Positions 26,480 to 35,081 of a stretch of DNA of 64,000 nucleotides are shown here, one piece after another. How positions within the stretch are numbered: the stretch's first letter is position 1; every line of letters begins with the position of its first letter. The stretch covers positions 2,852,001-2,916,000 of the forward strand of contig NZ_LBGV01000001.1 in the NCBI RefSeq assembly GCF_001274635.1, in the 5' to 3' direction. The stretch is from Persicobacter sp. CCB-QB2. GTDB taxonomy: Bacteria; Bacteroidota; Bacteroidia; Cytophagales; Cyclobacteriaceae. The position numbers were made by a program, and so were the translations under genes. The notes below the pieces were generated by a model. It was not told the origin of the DNA and did not search any database. It saw only the letters and a program-made list of their open reading frames with translations.

Positions 26480-26695
26480 TTATCCCTAATTATTCACCGC
26501 TGGACTTTGAGAAGCGAGCCAACAAACTCATTTTCAATCCACGGCGATTGACATTACCGATTTTTAAATCGCCCAAACTGGGTTAAGCTTGCTTGCCATT
26601 CATCTGCTTTGTTGGAAAAAACTCGAAACAGGAAAAATTCCTTCATTTTCCGCCTGGCAGCTAAACGAGGGTTTGAGCATGAAAAATCCGGTTTG
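26480..26695 (-). mobile_element. MITE-like element copy D (no clear target duplication)
   Basis: The body is about 26484-26691 (208 bp), minus orientation. Ends CCGGATTTTTCATGC and GGTGAATAATTAGG pair as degenerate inverted repeats. The core TCGTTTAGCTGCCAGGCGG, AATGAAGGAAT and CAAGCAAGCTTAACCCAG matches the family closely. Flanks are TTAT and TTTG, which do not match, so either the end or the duplication has decayed. It separates two paralogous GIN-domain genes. Confidence 0.72.
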
Positions 26696-26796
26696 AATAC
26701 GCTACCTACTCAAGGCTCCTATAAAAAAGGAAAATACAGCCCACATCAATCCGCTGTAAACACCTCCTCAGTATTTCCTAAACTAAATTATTCATA

Positions 26797-27600
26797 ATGG
26801 AAAAACTTAGATTTTCCCTTTTATCAGGACTATTATTCGCATTGGTTGCGTTTTCATCTTGTAAAAAAGATGACCCCAAACCTCATTCTCTAACCAAAGA
26901 ACTTTCCGCTTTCAGCAAAGTCATTATTGGTCAGGATTTAAATGTAGAATTTCGCATTGGAAGTGATAGCCGTGCTGAACTTCGGGGCTTCGGAAATTTA
27001 GAGGAAGTCACCTTTCTTTATAATGATGACCAATTGACGATCTCCACTCCGGAAAAAACGTCCATTTCACAGTTGACCATCTACCTTTACACCAACAATG
27101 TTAATGAGAAAATAGAACTAGAAGCCAAAAGTCAGGCAAAAGTTCGTTTCCCTGATGGCTTCACTACCTATGAGGACATTAAGCTGATCGCCAAAGACCA
27201 AGCGGAAGTCAGCTCTCATGGCGTTTTTGCCTCCAGAAATATTTCCATTTATGGAAGTGGCACCGGCTCGAAAATTTTTATGGATAATATTATCCCGCAA
27301 ACCACCACGATCGATCTTAAGGGACAAGCCATTTGTAACTTGAATGGACGAAGCCCGAAAAAAGTTCAGGTAAAAGCAGCCGGAAGCTCAAGTCTGAATA
27401 TGGTGGAAAACCCCTTCCAGCCTTTAGCATCTGAGCATTATGAACTGGACCTATCCGATGGGGCAAAAGTTTGGGTGAATGCCAGTGTAAAAATCAGTGG
27501 TAAAATGACGGGTGGTGCAGAATTATTCTACAAACCCCTGAATCCTGACTTTTCAGATTTAGAAAGGGAAGACGGCAACCGGGTTGAAGAAAAGCACTAA
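26797..27600 (+). CDS. GIN-domain (DUF2807) lipoprotein, paralog 2
   Basis: 267 residues, signal peptide with lipobox LVAFSSC (Cys23). The body has the GIN-type opening ELSAFSKVIIGQDLNVEFRIGSDSRAELRGFGNLEE and repeated strand-turn units with a KAAGSSSLN-type turn. Length and architecture match the gene at 25495, although the sequences have diverged. Repeat copy D lies between them. The pair is likely a tandem duplication. Surface-exposed or periplasmic lipoprotein; role unknown. Confidence 0.85.
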   Translation: MEKLRFSLLSGLLFALVAFSSCKKDDPKPHSLTKELSAFSKVIIGQDLNVEFRIGSDSRAELRGFGNLEEVTFLYNDDQLTISTPEKTSISQLTIYLYTNNVNEKIELEAKSQAKVRFPDGFTTYEDIKLIAKDQAEVSSHGVFASRNISIYGSGTGSKIFMDNIIPQTTTIDLKGQAICNLNGRSPKKVQVKAAGSSSLNMVENPFQPLASEHYELDLSDGAKVWVNASVKISGKMTGGAELFYKPLNPDFSDLEREDGNRVEEKH

Positions 27601-27630
27601 GTGCCTATTTATAAATGCCTATTTAAAGGA

Positions 27631-27662
27631 AAAGCGATGAGACCAACTCATCGCTTTTTTTT
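27631..27662 (+). terminator. Terminator after GIN-domain paralog 2
   Basis: Perfect 11-bp stem AAAGCGATGAG (27631-27641) / CTCATCGCTTT (27647-27657) with a T-run. Confidence 0.92.
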
Positions 27663-27856
27663 CCAGAATGATGCCATTATAGCGTCTATTTTTCAGACTA
27701 TTGCAGGTGATTTTGCTGATTTTTTTAGCCCGGATTTGGGTAAACTTTCGTTCTCCTCCTCCGCCTGCAACTTTTGCAAAAACTCACAACAGAGAATTAT
27801 TCCTTCATTTCTACCTCCATAAAGCTCAAAGAGATTTCCAGCAGGCGTCATTTCGC

Positions 27857-28411
27857 TTATAACTCCATTTTTACATTATACTGCTTCAGGGCTTCCAGGT
27901 ATTCCTCAGATTGAAAATCTTCATCCTGATGTTCATGAAATTCATGCCTTTTATTGGTGGTAAACTCTACCTGTTTGGCTGCCCTCAGAAATCGTCGAAT
28001 GCCATCGCGATCTTTAATCACCAAGCCGGGCACCTTGTGCGGTTGCCCTCCCTCCTCCTTTGCCACCATTGTAAAATAGGAGGAGTTACAATGCTTCGTT
28101 TTTCCGGTTTTAATATCTTCTGCCTCCACTCGAATACCCACAATCATGGAGGTATTGCCCACATAATTGACCTGTGCCTTCATTGAAACCAGTTCTCCTA
28201 CCTCAATAGGGTTTAAAAACTCTACTCTTTCCACGGCGGCAGTCACACAATAACAGGCCGAATGCTTGGAGGCCACGGTAAAAGCCACCTGGTCCATTAA
28301 AGCCAGAATGTGCCCTCCATGGATTTTCCCACTAAAATTGGCATTAGAGGGTAGCATCAATTGTTTGATTTCAACCCTTGAATCTTCAACGGTTTTGTAC
28401 TGATTGTTCAT
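27857..28411 (-). CDS. Acyl-CoA thioesterase, hotdog fold
   Basis: 184 residues. The hotdog domain carries NANFSGKIHGGHILALMDQVAFTVASKHS, the active-site Asn/Asp and HGG helix typical of YciA/BACH-type acyl-CoA hydrolases, and a second half-strand block (FLNPIEVGELVSMKAQVNYVGNTSM). A C-terminal extension (about 125-184) is rich in charged residues. It hydrolyses acyl-CoA to free acid and CoA; chain-length preference is not visible. Divergent from ribD across a region with a near-perfect palindrome. Confidence 0.9.
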   Translation of the reverse strand: MNNQYKTVEDSRVEIKQLMLPSNANFSGKIHGGHILALMDQVAFTVASKHSACYCVTAAVERVEFLNPIEVGELVSMKAQVNYVGNTSMIVGIRVEAEDIKTGKTKHCNSSYFTMVAKEEGGQPHKVPGLVIKDRDGIRRFLRAAKQVEFTTNKRHEFHEHQDEDFQSEEYLEALKQYNVKMEL

Positions 28412-28528
28412 TGGTTTTAGTTTTCTTATACCATCAATGTCGTTTATCGGGTAAATAAATTGAACACAATGGCTTAAATTTTATGGGTGTAGATGAAAAA
28501 TAACAGATAACTCCCTAACTTCAGCTCT

Positions 28529-28550
28529 ATTTCAAACAATTGTCTGAAAT
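28529..28550. promoter_or_regulatory. 22-bp near-perfect palindrome, candidate operator
   Basis: The left half ATTTCAAACAA matches the reverse complement of TTGTCTGAAAT at 10 of 11 positions. It lies between the divergent thioesterase and ribD, 46 bp before the ribD start. A dimeric repressor or activator site is plausible; the protein is unknown. Confidence 0.45.
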
Positions 28551-28595
28551 AAAACAGAATTATTAAAAAACATATTTATTCTCTACTAATTGCTT

Positions 28596-29636
28596 ATGTG
28601 CCCTTCTCCGCGATCAGAAGACCAAAAGTTCATGTTACGCGCCATCCAGTTGGCCGAAAACGGTTTGGGAGCTACTTACCCTAATCCAACGGTGGGTTGT
28701 GTTATTGTTCACCAGGGAAAAATTATTGGAGAAGGCTGGCACCAGCGGGCAGGTGAAGCGCATGCCGAAGTGAATGCAGTCGCCTCGGTAAAAGATCCCT
28801 CGCTCTTGAAAGAAAGTACGGCCTATGTTACGCTGGAGCCTTGCAGCCATTTTGGAAAAACGCCTCCCTGTGCTGATCTGCTGATCAAACATCAACTTAG
28901 GAGAGTAGTAGTGGCCGCAACAGACACCAATCCACAGGTAGCCGGCACTGGCCTGAATAAAATCCAAAAAGCGGGGATAATAGTAGAGACCGGAGTATGC
29001 GAAGCAGAAGCCAGAGAAATGAACCGCCGCTTTTTCACCTTTATGGAGAAAAAAAGACCCTATGTAGTTTTGAAATGGGCACAAACGGCCGATGGATTTG
29101 TGGCCAGGGAAAATTTTGACTCCAAATGGATCAGTAATATCTGGTCTCGTACCCTGGTACACAAGTGGCGAACCGAAGAACAAGCCATCATGGTGGGGAA
29201 AAATACGGCTCATTACGATAATCCCAGCCTGAATGCTCGCATGTGGACCGGAAATGATCCTGTGAGAATAGTCATTGACCGCCATTTAACCCTTGATTCC
29301 GGATTGAACCTTTTTCGGGGAAAACAGCCCACCATCTGCTATAATCTGACAAAATCAGATACTAAGGGAAATACCACTTATGTGGCGATCAAGGAAGATA
29401 ACTTCCTGAAAGCCGTCTTCGATGATTTATACCAAAGAAAAATACTGTCTGTTTTCATTGAGGGTGGAGCTGGTTTATTAAAAGAAATCCTGGAGGCTGA
29501 ACTATGGGACGAAGCCCGCATTTTTAAAAGCCAAACAATCTTTGGAACGGGCATCTCCGCTCCAGAAATCAGTGGATTTTGTCAGGAAAAACACCTTGTA
29601 AATGAAGATAATTTAGAAATTTGGCGCTCAAAATAA
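28596..29636 (+). CDS. ribD: Bifunctional riboflavin deaminase/reductase RibD
   Basis: 346 residues from ATG 28596; a TTG two codons upstream is in frame. The N-terminal CMP/dCMP-type deaminase has zinc ligands in HAEVN and PCSHFGKTPPC. The C-terminal reductase begins RPYVVLKWAQTADGF and contains the NADPH site and EGGAGLLKE. It catalyses steps 2 and 3 of riboflavin synthesis. No FMN riboswitch was recognised upstream. Followed 10 bp later by msrC, likely co-transcribed. Confidence 0.95.
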   Translation: MCPSPRSEDQKFMLRAIQLAENGLGATYPNPTVGCVIVHQGKIIGEGWHQRAGEAHAEVNAVASVKDPSLLKESTAYVTLEPCSHFGKTPPCADLLIKHQLRRVVVAATDTNPQVAGTGLNKIQKAGIIVETGVCEAEAREMNRRFFTFMEKKRPYVVLKWAQTADGFVARENFDSKWISNIWSRTLVHKWRTEEQAIMVGKNTAHYDNPSLNARMWTGNDPVRIVIDRHLTLDSGLNLFRGKQPTICYNLTKSDTKGNTTYVAIKEDNFLKAVFDDLYQRKILSVFIEGGAGLLKEILEAELWDEARIFKSQTIFGTGISAPEISGFCQEKHLVNEDNLEIWRSK

Positions 29637-29646
29637 ATCGAACATT

Positions 29647-30129
29647 ATGGCTGAATCATTAATCATCGACCAAGAGGCGGATAAAGCCGCTCAATACCAA
29701 CAACTGCTTCCCCAAATTGAAGCCCTGATCAGTTATGAAGAAGACCTGATCGCCAATCTGAGCAATATTGCCGGAGCGCTAAAGCAGGCAATGGATTTCT
29801 TTTGGGTAGGATTTTACATCGTAAAGGGAGAACAATTGGTACTTGGCCCTTACCAGGGACCTATTGCCTGTACGCGTATTGCTAAGGGTAGAGGGGTTTG
29901 TGGAACGGCCTGGGCGGAGGGCAAAACCCAATTGGTAGCGGATGTGGAACAATTCCCGGGACATATTGCCTGTTCCTCGGACAGTAAATCAGAGATTGTG
30001 GTCCCCTTAATCGTAGCCGGAACCGTCAAAATGATACTGGATGTCGACAGTAATCACTTAAATGATTTTGATGCCACTGATCAAAAATATTTGGAGAAAT
30101 TAATGGATATTTTAGCTAAGCAACTATAA
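29647..30129 (+). CDS. msrC: GAF-domain free methionine-(R)-sulfoxide reductase
   Basis: 160 residues, a single GAF domain. The conserved cysteines are in GPIACTRIAKGRGVCGTAW and HIACSS, which match the fRMsr catalytic and resolving cysteines. The C-terminus carries the DVDSNHLNDFD binding-loop motif. It reduces free Met-R-sulfoxide and protects against oxidative damage. Placement behind ribD suggests shared transcription. Confidence 0.92.
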   Translation: MAESLIIDQEADKAAQYQQLLPQIEALISYEEDLIANLSNIAGALKQAMDFFWVGFYIVKGEQLVLGPYQGPIACTRIAKGRGVCGTAWAEGKTQLVADVEQFPGHIACSSDSKSEIVVPLIVAGTVKMILDVDSNHLNDFDATDQKYLEKLMDILAKQL

Positions 30130-30330
30130 ATCAACCCTCCAAAAATATCCCAAAAAAGAAATCAACGCAAAGCTTTCTATGATCAGCGCATAAATGCTAT
30201 TTTAGTACGCTTTATTTTAAACTTTCTGGATTTGACCATTATACTTTCATTCACCTACAAATGATTTAATTAAACTTAATCCAGAAATACTCAAACATTA
30301 GGCTTAATGCCAAACGAATAAATAATTGTT

Positions 30331-31550
30331 ATGGAGCTTAAATTGCAATCCGAATTTGGAGTACTCAATGGAGTGATCATGCACCGTCCGGGTTTTGAGC
30401 TGGAAATGCTAACCCCTGACAACATTGGTGAATTCCTTTTTGAGGACGTGCCATATCTGGAGCAAATCCAGCGTGAACATGATGAATTCCGTGCATTAGT
30501 ACGATTAAATACCGAAGCCAAGGTTTTCCGTCTTGAAGGCCTTCTTCAGGAGGTATTAAAAGATGAAAAATTAAGGCTGGACGCTTACCGCAAAGCCCTT
30601 GCGGCGAAAGGATACCAGCATGTAGCAGAAGACTTATTATCCCGTTTATCCCTGGCGGAAGCCACTACCGCACTTACTGCGGGAATTCGGATGAAGCATT
30701 TGCGCAGAAAATACAACCCAAAATCCCTGCAGGACCTGGGAGATCTTGACTTCTTGATCACTCCGAACCCGAACAGCTATTTCATGCGGGATCCGGCGGC
30801 AGTGATTCAGTCCGGTGTTATTTCCAGTCATATGAAATATCCGGGTCGACAGCGCGAGTCCGATATCATGCAGCTGATTTTTGAGCACCACCCTGAATTC
30901 AAAAACAATTATATCAATGCCTACCCACATGATGGCAGCCCGGAAACCGGCTGTATTGAAGGGGGGATGTCATTGTATTGTCAAACAAAGCGCTGGCCAT
31001 TGGCAATTCTGAACGCACAGATCCAAAAGCCATTAAGGCCGTGGCCAAACATGTGATTGCCAATAGCGAGGTAGAGCGCGTATACGAAGTACACCTGCCG
31101 GCACGTCGTAATTTCATGCACCTGGACACCGTGTTTACCATGATTGATGAAAATTTAGTCGTGACATATCCGGATGCCATGGACATGAACCTGACCACCT
31201 ACATTTACCGTCAAAAAGGCGTAGATGCCAATGGAGAAGTTATTCTGGAAGAAGAAGTGGTGAATAAATCCATCATTGATTTATTGAAGCTGGAAATTCC
31301 TTATCTGGAAGTGATTGGTACAGCACAAGGCTATCCGGAATATGCCTCCAGAGAACAATGGTACGATGGCGCCAATGTTTTTGCCATCGGACCACGAAGA
31401 GTGATTGCCTATGATCGCAATAAGTACACCAACCGCGCCTTAATCGAAGCCGGAGTGGAGGTATTGGAAATTCGATCATCTGAACTTTCCAGAGGCTTGG
31501 GAGGCCCCAGATGTATGACCATGCCACTAGAGCGACAATCCTTGAAATAA
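30331..31550 (+). pseudogene. arcA: Arginine deiminase, frameshifted at a G run
   Basis: Two frames (to 31056; and from about 30967 to 31550) form one protein of about 406 residues, the normal length of arginine deiminase. The first carries FMRDPAAV and stops reading correctly after CIEGG. The second supplies DVIVLSN, HLDTVFTM and the C-terminal nucleophile region GGPRCMTMP. Changing the run of six G (30961-30966) to seven restores IEGGDV. The enzyme makes citrulline and ammonia from arginine. No arcB, arcC or arcD is adjacent. Either sequencing error or a recent mutation. Confidence 0.88.
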
Positions 31551-31570
31551 AACGAAAAGGATCAAAAACA

Positions 31571-31604
31571 AAAGGCCTTCCTCTTTCGGGGAAGGCCTTT
31601 TTTT
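31571..31604 (+). terminator. Terminator after arcA
   Basis: Perfect 11-bp stem AAAGGCCTTCC (31571-31581) / GGAAGGCCTTT (31590-31600), then a T-run. Confidence 0.92.
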
Positions 31605-31712
31605 GTTGAATAATCAGCTAAAAAAACTCAACAAAACCAATCAAATAATTAAACAAAATGCCATAATAAAGGATTTTTATATAGATTTTTACTCCAAAAT
31701 GTTAAACAAAAG

Positions 31713-31743
31713 TTGCAACTATCGTACTAATGAGTAACATTTG
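31713..31743 (+). promoter_or_regulatory. Candidate promoter of the TonB-dependent receptor
   Basis: TTG (31713-31715) and TAACATTTG (31735-31743) are 19 bp apart, close to the phylum -33/-7 arrangement, with one extra base inside the -7 box. The start codon is 43 bp downstream. Confidence 0.4.
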
Positions 31744-31785
31744 TTGCTAACATAATTAAACGAACAGAACCTAACACTCCATTCA

Positions 31786-34254
31786 ATGAAAAATAGCATT
31801 CTTTGCTTGTTCTTTATTTTCATAGGGCAGGTGGCCCTAGCGCAAAATGGCATCATAAGAGGTGAAGTTATCAATAAACTTACCAACGAAAGTATTCCTT
31901 TCGCTAACGTAGTCGTTCAGGGATCCACTACCGGCGTGGTCACTGATGTTAATGGTAAATTTGAATTCACGGGCCTGCAACCCGGCCTTTATAACTTAGA
32001 GGTGAGCTATGTTGGCTTTAGCCCACGGACACTTTTTGAAATTGAAGTTACTAATGCCCGTCCGGCCATCGTGAAGTTTGAATTAGAAGAAGATGCCACC
32101 CAATTAGAAGGAGTGGAAGTGGTCGCCAAAGGCTTCGAAAGAAAAATGGAATCTCCACTTTCTATGAGAACGATTGGAACGAATGAAATTAAAAGAAATC
32201 CCGGAGGTAACCGTGACATTTCCAAAGTGGTGCAATCTTTACCCGGGGTGGCTTCCTCAGCCTCTTTTAGAAATGATATTCTGATTCGTGGTGGAGCTCC
32301 CTCCGAAAACCGTTTCTATCTGGATGGAATTGAGATTCCGAATATCAACCACTTTGCGACACAAGGCGCTTCCGGTGGTCCGGTGGGGATCATCAATGTA
32401 GATTTCATTCGCGAAGTAGAATTTTACAGTGGTGCTTTTCCGGCCAACAGAGGAAATGCCCTGAGTTCCGTATTTGAATTCGAGCAAAAAGACGGTCGTG
32501 ACGATCATCTCACTTTTAATGGTATTGTAGGGGCCAGTGATCTGGGAATCACCCTGGAAGGTCCACTTTCGGAAAAAACCACATTCATCGCCAGTGCCCG
32601 AAGGTCATATTTACAATTCTTATTTCAGGTTTTGGGCCTGCCTTTTCTTCCGACTTATAATGACTACCAATTCAAGCTAAAACACAAATTCAACCAAAAA
32701 AATCAACTTACTTTGGTGAGTCTGGGTTCTTTGGATGATTTCTCCCTGAATGCGGATGCGCTTTCTGACAGTACCTCTGAGGATTTCAGACAAAATGAAT
32801 ACATCTATAATAACATTCCGATTCAGGATCAGTGGTCTTATGCCATTGGCGCCAAATATGAGCATTTCCACAAAAACGGGGTGTTGACTGCAGTAATGAG
32901 TAGAAACATGCTCAAAAATACCTCCTACAAGCATCAGGATAATGATGAAAGTAAACCCAAGACACTGGACTATCAGTCCTCCGAAGCGGAGAATAAAATC
33001 AGAATTGAGGATTATCGCAAAGTAAACGGCTGGGCTTTCAACTATGGCGTAGGGACGGAATTTGCGAAATATACCAACCGAAGCCAATTTTTAACTTATT
33101 CTGCGGCAGATGATCAGCTGATACCGATTAACTACTCCAGTGATCTGGATATGCAGAAATGGAATGTTTTTGGACAGGTGACCAAAGGTTTTTTTGATGA
33201 ACGATTAAGCCTTTCACTTGGGGTGCGGGCGGATGCCAATAATTATTCAGATGATATGAATAATATGCTGGATCAATTATCACCACGGTTCTCTGCTTCC
33301 TATGCCATGACGCCAAAGCTGAGTGTGAATTTCAATACCGGTATTTATTATCAGCTGCCTTCCTATACCACTCTTGGCTATCGCGACGAAAATGGCACCT
33401 TGGTAAACCAGCAGAATGATTTGAAATATATTCGCTCTGAGCACTTGGTAGGTGGATTGGAATACCGCATCGATGAGAAGAATTTACGCTTTACAGCGGA
33501 AGGATTTTATAAAAAATACAGCAATTCTCCCTTCTCTATTCGTAACCAGGTAGCCCTGGCCAATCTGGGCGCAGATTTTGGTGTAATCGGAGATGAACCG
33601 GTTACTTCCACAGCGAAAGGTAGATCTTATGGATTTGAGTTTTTGGCCCAACAGAAATTTTACAAGGGCTTTTACGGATTGCTGGCTTATACCTGGGTGC
33701 GATCTGAATATACAGATGCCAATAATCAGTTTATTCCTTCTTCCTGGGACAGCCGCAATATTGTGAGTTTAACCGCCGGTAAAAAGCTGAAGCGCAATTG
33801 GGAAATTGGTACCCGTTGGTTGTATTCCGGAGGAACGCCCTTTACCCCATATAATGTAGAGGCTTCAATGAAGAGAGATTACTGGTTGGTGAACCGGGTG
33901 GGAATACGGGACTTTGAAAACCAACTGAACAGCCAGCGGAATGGAAACTTCCACCAGCTGGATTTGAGAATTGATAAGAAGTATTACTTCGATAACTGGA
34001 GTTTGAATTTCTTTATCGACATTCAGAACCTGTATAACTTCAGTCAGGATGCTCAACCCAACTTAACGGCTGCTCAGGATGCCAATGGCAATCTGCTACG
34101 CGATCCTAATGATTTTGGAAACGACATCCCCAATCCCATTAACCCGGGAGAGACTATTCCGGATCCGAATAATCCGGGCAGTTTCCTGCCTGACTATATT
34201 CCTTCCACTAATGGAAATATTCTGCCGACTATTGGAATTATTATCGAGATATAG
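31786..34254 (+). CDS. TonB-dependent outer-membrane receptor with CarboxypepD-reg-like domain
   Basis: 822 residues. Signal peptide MKNSILCLFFIFIGQVALAQ, then a CarboxypepD-reg-like domain (GEVINKLTNESIPFANVVVQGST...YVGFSPR, about 24-105). A TonB plug follows (SKVVQSLPGVA, DILIRGGAPSENRFYLDGIEIPN, about 140-240), then a 22-strand-type barrel. The C-terminus has a Pro/Asn-rich segment before the final strand. It imports a nutrient across the outer membrane; the ligand is not deducible. No SusD-like partner follows, so it is not a Sus-type pair. Repeat copy C lies between its stop and terminator. Confidence 0.92.
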   Translation: MKNSILCLFFIFIGQVALAQNGIIRGEVINKLTNESIPFANVVVQGSTTGVVTDVNGKFEFTGLQPGLYNLEVSYVGFSPRTLFEIEVTNARPAIVKFELEEDATQLEGVEVVAKGFERKMESPLSMRTIGTNEIKRNPGGNRDISKVVQSLPGVASSASFRNDILIRGGAPSENRFYLDGIEIPNINHFATQGASGGPVGIINVDFIREVEFYSGAFPANRGNALSSVFEFEQKDGRDDHLTFNGIVGASDLGITLEGPLSEKTTFIASARRSYLQFLFQVLGLPFLPTYNDYQFKLKHKFNQKNQLTLVSLGSLDDFSLNADALSDSTSEDFRQNEYIYNNIPIQDQWSYAIGAKYEHFHKNGVLTAVMSRNMLKNTSYKHQDNDESKPKTLDYQSSEAENKIRIEDYRKVNGWAFNYGVGTEFAKYTNRSQFLTYSAADDQLIPINYSSDLDMQKWNVFGQVTKGFFDERLSLSLGVRADANNYSDDMNNMLDQLSPRFSASYAMTPKLSVNFNTGIYYQLPSYTTLGYRDENGTLVNQQNDLKYIRSEHLVGGLEYRIDEKNLRFTAEGFYKKYSNSPFSIRNQVALANLGADFGVIGDEPVTSTAKGRSYGFEFLAQQKFYKGFYGLLAYTWVRSEYTDANNQFIPSSWDSRNIVSLTAGKKLKRNWEIGTRWLYSGGTPFTPYNVEASMKRDYWLVNRVGIRDFENQLNSQRNGNFHQLDLRIDKKYYFDNWSLNFFIDIQNLYNFSQDAQPNLTAAQDANGNLLRDPNDFGNDIPNPINPGETIPDPNNPGSFLPDYIPSTNGNILPTIGIIIEI

Positions 34255-34283
34255 CCTTTAAACAGTGCTATTCACCGCTAAAT

Positions 34284-34505
34284 TTATCCCACGATTATCC
34301 ATGCTATACTCCTCGTTTAGCTGTAAGGCGAGAAAAATGAAAGAATAGTTTTCTATTTCGAGTTTTTCCCACGAAACAGATGAATGAGGAGAGCAAGCTT
34401 GCCCAAATTTGGGCTATTAAAAAATCAGTCGACACGAATGTACCATACTGATAATTAGTTGATTAAAGCGAGTCTCTGAATCTGGCGGTGAATAATTCGG
34501 ATTAT
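34284..34505 (+). mobile_element. MITE-like element copy C (214 bp) with TTAT target duplication
   Basis: The body is 34288-34501. TTAT flanks both ends (34284-34287, 34502-34505). The left end CCCACGATTATCCATGC and right end GGTGAATAATTCGGA are degenerate inverted repeats. The core TCGTTTAGCTGTAAGGCG and ACGAAACAGATGAATGAGG is nearly identical to copy B. Inside lie two overlapping palindromes, GCAAGCTTGC and GCCCAAATTTGGGC. Confidence 0.8.
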
Positions 34506-34519
34506 GGCCCCAAATCAAA

Positions 34520-34605
34520 ACACTTACATTCAGTTTATTTCAATTTGGGTTAAACTTGCTATCTACTCATCCACCTGCTTTTAAGAAAAAGGATGATTTA
34601 TTTAA
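34520..34605 (-). repeat. Degenerate fragment of the MITE-like family (C')
   Basis: On the minus strand this stretch resembles the family middle (TTTTTC..AGCAG..GATGAG..AGCAAG..CCCAAATT). It faces copy C, forming an inverted pair like A/A' at 2058-2479. Ends cannot be defined. Confidence 0.4.
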
Positions 34606-34638
34606 ATTAATTCAAACCCGTATATATCCAATAATTGG

Positions 34639-34668
34639 AGGAGCCTGTAACCCCGGGCTCCTTTTTTT
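34639..34668 (+). terminator. Terminator probably serving the TonB receptor, 385 bp after its stop
   Basis: Stem AGGAGCC (34639-34645) / GGGCTCCT (34655-34662) with T7. Repeat copy C and fragment C' lie between it and the receptor stop. Confidence 0.85.
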
Positions 34669-34713
34669 ATTGGAAGGACGATCAGAGTTGCCAGCATTAA
34701 GCTATCTTTAAGC

Positions 34714-35043
34714 ATGAAAAATGACTTTTTTGAACAGGTGTACGAAGTTGTCAAGCTGATTCCTGCGGGCAGAGTAAGCAGTTATGGTGCCATTGCGGCC
34801 TATTTGGGTGCCAAACGGTCGGCACGCGTGGTGGGCTGGGCCATGAACAATGCGCATGGGTTGCCGGAGGTACCTGCGCACCGGGTGGTGAACAGAAACG
34901 GCTTATTGAGTGGTAAAATGCATTTTAATCCACCGGAAGCGATGGAAGAAAGACTCGCTAATGAAGGAATCGAAGTGAAGGAGGACCAAATTGTGAACTT
35001 CAAAGCCCATTTTTGGGATCCCGCCAAAGAATTAGCCCTATAA
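34714..35043 (+). CDS. Alkyltransferase-like protein (ATL), MGMT-family without the active Cys
   Basis: 109 residues, only the DNA-binding MGMT C-terminal domain. The family PCHRV active-site motif reads PAHRVVN (Ala55), so the alkyl-acceptor Cys is replaced and repair by direct transfer is impossible. Such ATL proteins are known to bind O6-alkylguanine and recruit nucleotide excision repair. The helix-turn-helix and Arg finger region (RVSSYGAIAAYLGAKRSARVVGWAM) is intact. It is a stand-alone gene facing DUF6048. Confidence 0.92.
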   Translation: MKNDFFEQVYEVVKLIPAGRVSSYGAIAAYLGAKRSARVVGWAMNNAHGLPEVPAHRVVNRNGLLSGKMHFNPPEAMEERLANEGIEVKEDQIVNFKAHFWDPAKELAL

Positions 35044-35071
35044 AAAAACCGCACTGAATCATCAGGCGGTT
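35042..35071 (-). terminator. Terminator of the DUF6452-DUF6048 unit
   Basis: The stem AACCGC (35047-35052) / GCGGTT (35066-35071) is followed on the minus strand by a U-run. It lies 11 bp beyond the DUF6048 stop. Confidence 0.75.
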
Positions 35072-35081
35072 ATGAAATCTC

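Noticed and set aside
30955..30990. Programmed frameshift in arginine deiminase
   Set aside because: The G-run could be slippery, but arginine deiminases are not known to need frameshifting, no stimulatory structure was seen, and three other genes show the same kind of single-base break.
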